NCBI GenBank assembly: GCA_002366615.1
Contig: DFBL01000004.1
Span: forward strand, 1-7,483
Direction: 5' to 3'
DNA length: 7,483 nucleotides
From: Candidatus Dojkabacteria bacterium UBA3081
GTDB taxonomy: Bacteria; Patescibacteriota; Dojkabacteria; SC72
This document shows positions 6,757 to 7,483 of this stretch, one piece after another. The notes beneath the pieces are model-generated. The model did not search any database. It saw only the letters and a list, made by a program, of their open reading frames with translations, and was not told the origin of the DNA. Each line of letters starts with the position of its first letter. Within the stretch, counting starts at the first letter, position 1. Both the position numbers and the translations under genes were made by a program.

Positions 6757-6866
6757 GAAGATATTTTTGTATATTTGTATATCTTCTTTAGGTTAATACA
6801 ATAACCTGAAGGCATCCGCTGATAACTCGATAACCTTCGCCTCGTAGCCGTTAAGCCCAGCCGCTT
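6757..6866 (-). ncRNA. glmS self-cleaving ribozyme-riboswitch (compact form) in the glmS leader
   Basis: Read on the minus strand, the leader begins AAGCGGCTGGGCTTAACGG and continues with ACGAGG, GGTTATCGAG, CAGCGGATGCC and a hairpin. This order matches the glmS ribozyme core (A|GCG..., GACGAGG, UUAUCGA, GGCGGAUG, then P3). The predicted cleavage site is between A6865 and G6864. GAAGG pairs with CCTTC around the UUAUCGA-to-GCGGAUG loop, as the core P2-type stem does in known examples but with different bases. P3 is AGGTTA (6807-6802) with TAACCT (6795-6790), 6 bp with a 6-base loop. A P4-like hairpin follows: GAAGATAT (6786-6779) with ATATCTTC (6764-6757), 8 bp with a 14-base loop. P1 is very short (GGCU/GGCU with a 4-base loop). 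In known systems glucosamine-6-phosphate is the catalytic cofactor, and cleavage lowers glmS expression. Position directly upstream of glmS supports the call. I matched this from memory, without a covariance search. Confidence 0.85.
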
Positions 6867-6872
6867 AAATAT

Positions 6873-6895
6873 ATTATATTCCCACCTCCATTATA
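6873..6895 (-). promoter_or_regulatory. Predicted glmS promoter: two TATAAT boxes upstream of the ribozyme
   Basis: Two perfect TATAAT boxes lie on the minus strand at 6895-6890 and 6878-6873. The proximal box predicts a transcription start near 6866, only one or a few bases before the ribozyme cleavage site; the distal box predicts a start near 6883. Neither has a convincing TTGACA-like -35 at 16-18 bases, so the assignment rests on the -10 boxes and on the position between the upstream stop codon and the ribozyme. Confidence 0.5.
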
Positions 6896-6904
6896 CATAT
6901 TCTT

Positions 6905-7483
6905 TTAATCCCGTCTAGAGCTTCTGTTAACTAGGGATCTATAGTAAAAGAGGTTTAGCAAAGAAGTAGCTAAAGAGGCAATATATGTGAAGGCTGCTGC
7001 ATTTAGGACTGCTTTTGCATTTGATATAACAGAATTATCAATCAACCTATACCTCTTTATCAATGCTAATCCCCTTCTTGTAGCATCTATTTCAATTGGA
7101 ATTGTAATTAGTGCAAAGAGAGAGGTTCCGGCAAAAAGAACAAGACCTACTCTAGAGAGATTGAATATACTAAGTGCTAATCCAGCAATAATTAGTATGT
7201 ATCCTAATTGACTCCCAATATTAATCACAGGAATTAGGAAGTTTCTTGTTTTAAAGAGTTTCGAGCCTAAGAATTTCTGTTGAACATGCCCAAATTCATG
7301 AGCAACAACAGCTATCTGAGCTACACTAGACTTATTACTATTACGAGAAAGTATAACAGTATCTTTTACAGGGTCAAAATGATCAGAGAGAGCATTGCCT
7401 TCTACTTTAACAGACACTGGAAATTTCTCTCCCTCAAGAATTGTATTTGCAGCATCAATACCACTTAGACCAGTTTTAGGAGA
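6905..7483 (-). CDS. YugP-like neutral zinc metallopeptidase, membrane-bound (5'-truncated)
   Basis: The frame is open from the right edge of the window to a TAA at 6907-6905, giving 192 residues; the N-terminus lies outside. Family members (PF04298, COG2738) are about 225-230 residues, so roughly 35-40 are missing. The fragment opens SPKTGLSGIDAANTILEGE, matching the family's early helix, followed by LSDHFDPVKDTVILS (32-46). AHEFGHVQQ (61-69) is the HExxH zinc motif with His62, Glu63 and His66; Glu131 in PIEIDATRRG is a candidate third ligand. Three hydrophobic segments (about 83-107, 111-131, 159-181) suggest an integral membrane protein. The cell role of YugP proteins is not established. 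The gene precedes glmS on the same strand; the 192-base gap contains its own promoter-like boxes and the ribozyme, so the two need not be co-transcribed. GTG at 7417 is internal, since homology continues upstream of it. Confidence 0.92.
   Translation of the reverse strand, partial: SPKTGLSGIDAANTILEGEKFPVSVKVEGNALSDHFDPVKDTVILSRNSNKSSVAQIAVVAHEFGHVQQKFLGSKLFKTRNFLIPVINIGSQLGYILIIAGLALSIFNLSRVGLVLFAGTSLFALITIPIEIDATRRGLALIKRYRLIDNSVISNAKAVLNAAAFTYIASLATSLLNLFYYRSLVNRSSRRD

Noticed and set aside
6790..6866. The GC-richer block upstream of glmS as a tRNA or decayed tRNA
   Set aside because: No acceptor stem, T-loop or anticodon arm can be drawn, whereas glmS ribozyme blocks match in order and position.
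6987..7468. Plus-strand open frames opposite the YugP-like gene (6987-7211, 7280-7468)
   Set aside because: The minus strand here encodes a recognisable zinc peptidase with HEFGH; the plus-strand translations show no homology.
1..7483. Alternative genetic code with UGA read as glycine or tryptophan
   Set aside because: No gene stops at TGA, but all glycine and tryptophan positions checked use GGN and TGG, no conserved domain is interrupted by TGA, and few TGA stops are expected in AT-rich DNA with seven genes.
1..7483. CRISPR arrays, insertion sequences or integration sites
   Set aside because: No regularly spaced repeats, transposase-like frames or terminal inverted repeats were seen.

Overview
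The window is an AT-rich bacterial stretch with seven protein genes, two of them cut by the window edges, and one structured RNA. Gene spacing is tight, the proteins are compact, and none of the visible starts has a Shine-Dalgarno sequence. These traits, together with a LemA plus DUF2207 membrane pair, would fit a small-genome lineage such as Candidate Phyla Radiation/Patescibacteria. That assignment is inference: no rRNA or phylogenetic marker is present, and other AT-rich lineages remain possible. All seven genes stop with TAA or TAG. Tryptophan is TGG and glycine is GGN, so there is no sign of a recoded UGA.

Layout, left to right. (1) Positions 1-648 (+) hold the 3' part of a DNA alkylation repair enzyme (AlkD-like HEAT-repeat glycosylase). 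(2) Positions 671-1702 (-) hold a convergent metal-dependent amidohydrolase (PF04909 type) whose start is ambiguous. (3) Positions 1703-1880 are a divergent promoter region with a good promoter on each strand and several short repeats. (4) Positions 1881-4904 (+) are a three-gene operon: LemA, a secreted/membrane DUF2207 protein with a glycine-rich tail, and a 237-residue protein with a JAMM/JAB-like metal motif (HTHP...SxxD). (5) Positions 4905-4936 are a short convergent gap with a weak hairpin terminator. (6) Positions 4937-6712 (-) hold GlmS, glucosamine-6-phosphate synthase. (7) Positions 6713-6904 hold the glmS leader, which contains what I read as a compact glmS self-cleaving ribozyme with a TATAAT box directly upstream of its cleavage site. 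(8) Positions 6905-7483 (-) hold the 3' part of a YugP-like membrane zinc metallopeptidase.

How it works together. GlmS makes glucosamine-6-phosphate, the entry point to peptidoglycan amino sugars. The leader ribozyme would sense that product and cleave the message, giving feedback control. LemA, DUF2207, the JAMM-like protein and the YugP-like protease are all envelope-associated or putatively proteolytic, but no shared pathway can be proved from sequence alone. The strongest finding is the compact glmS ribozyme. The most open question is the job of the atypical JAMM-like protein in the LemA operon.
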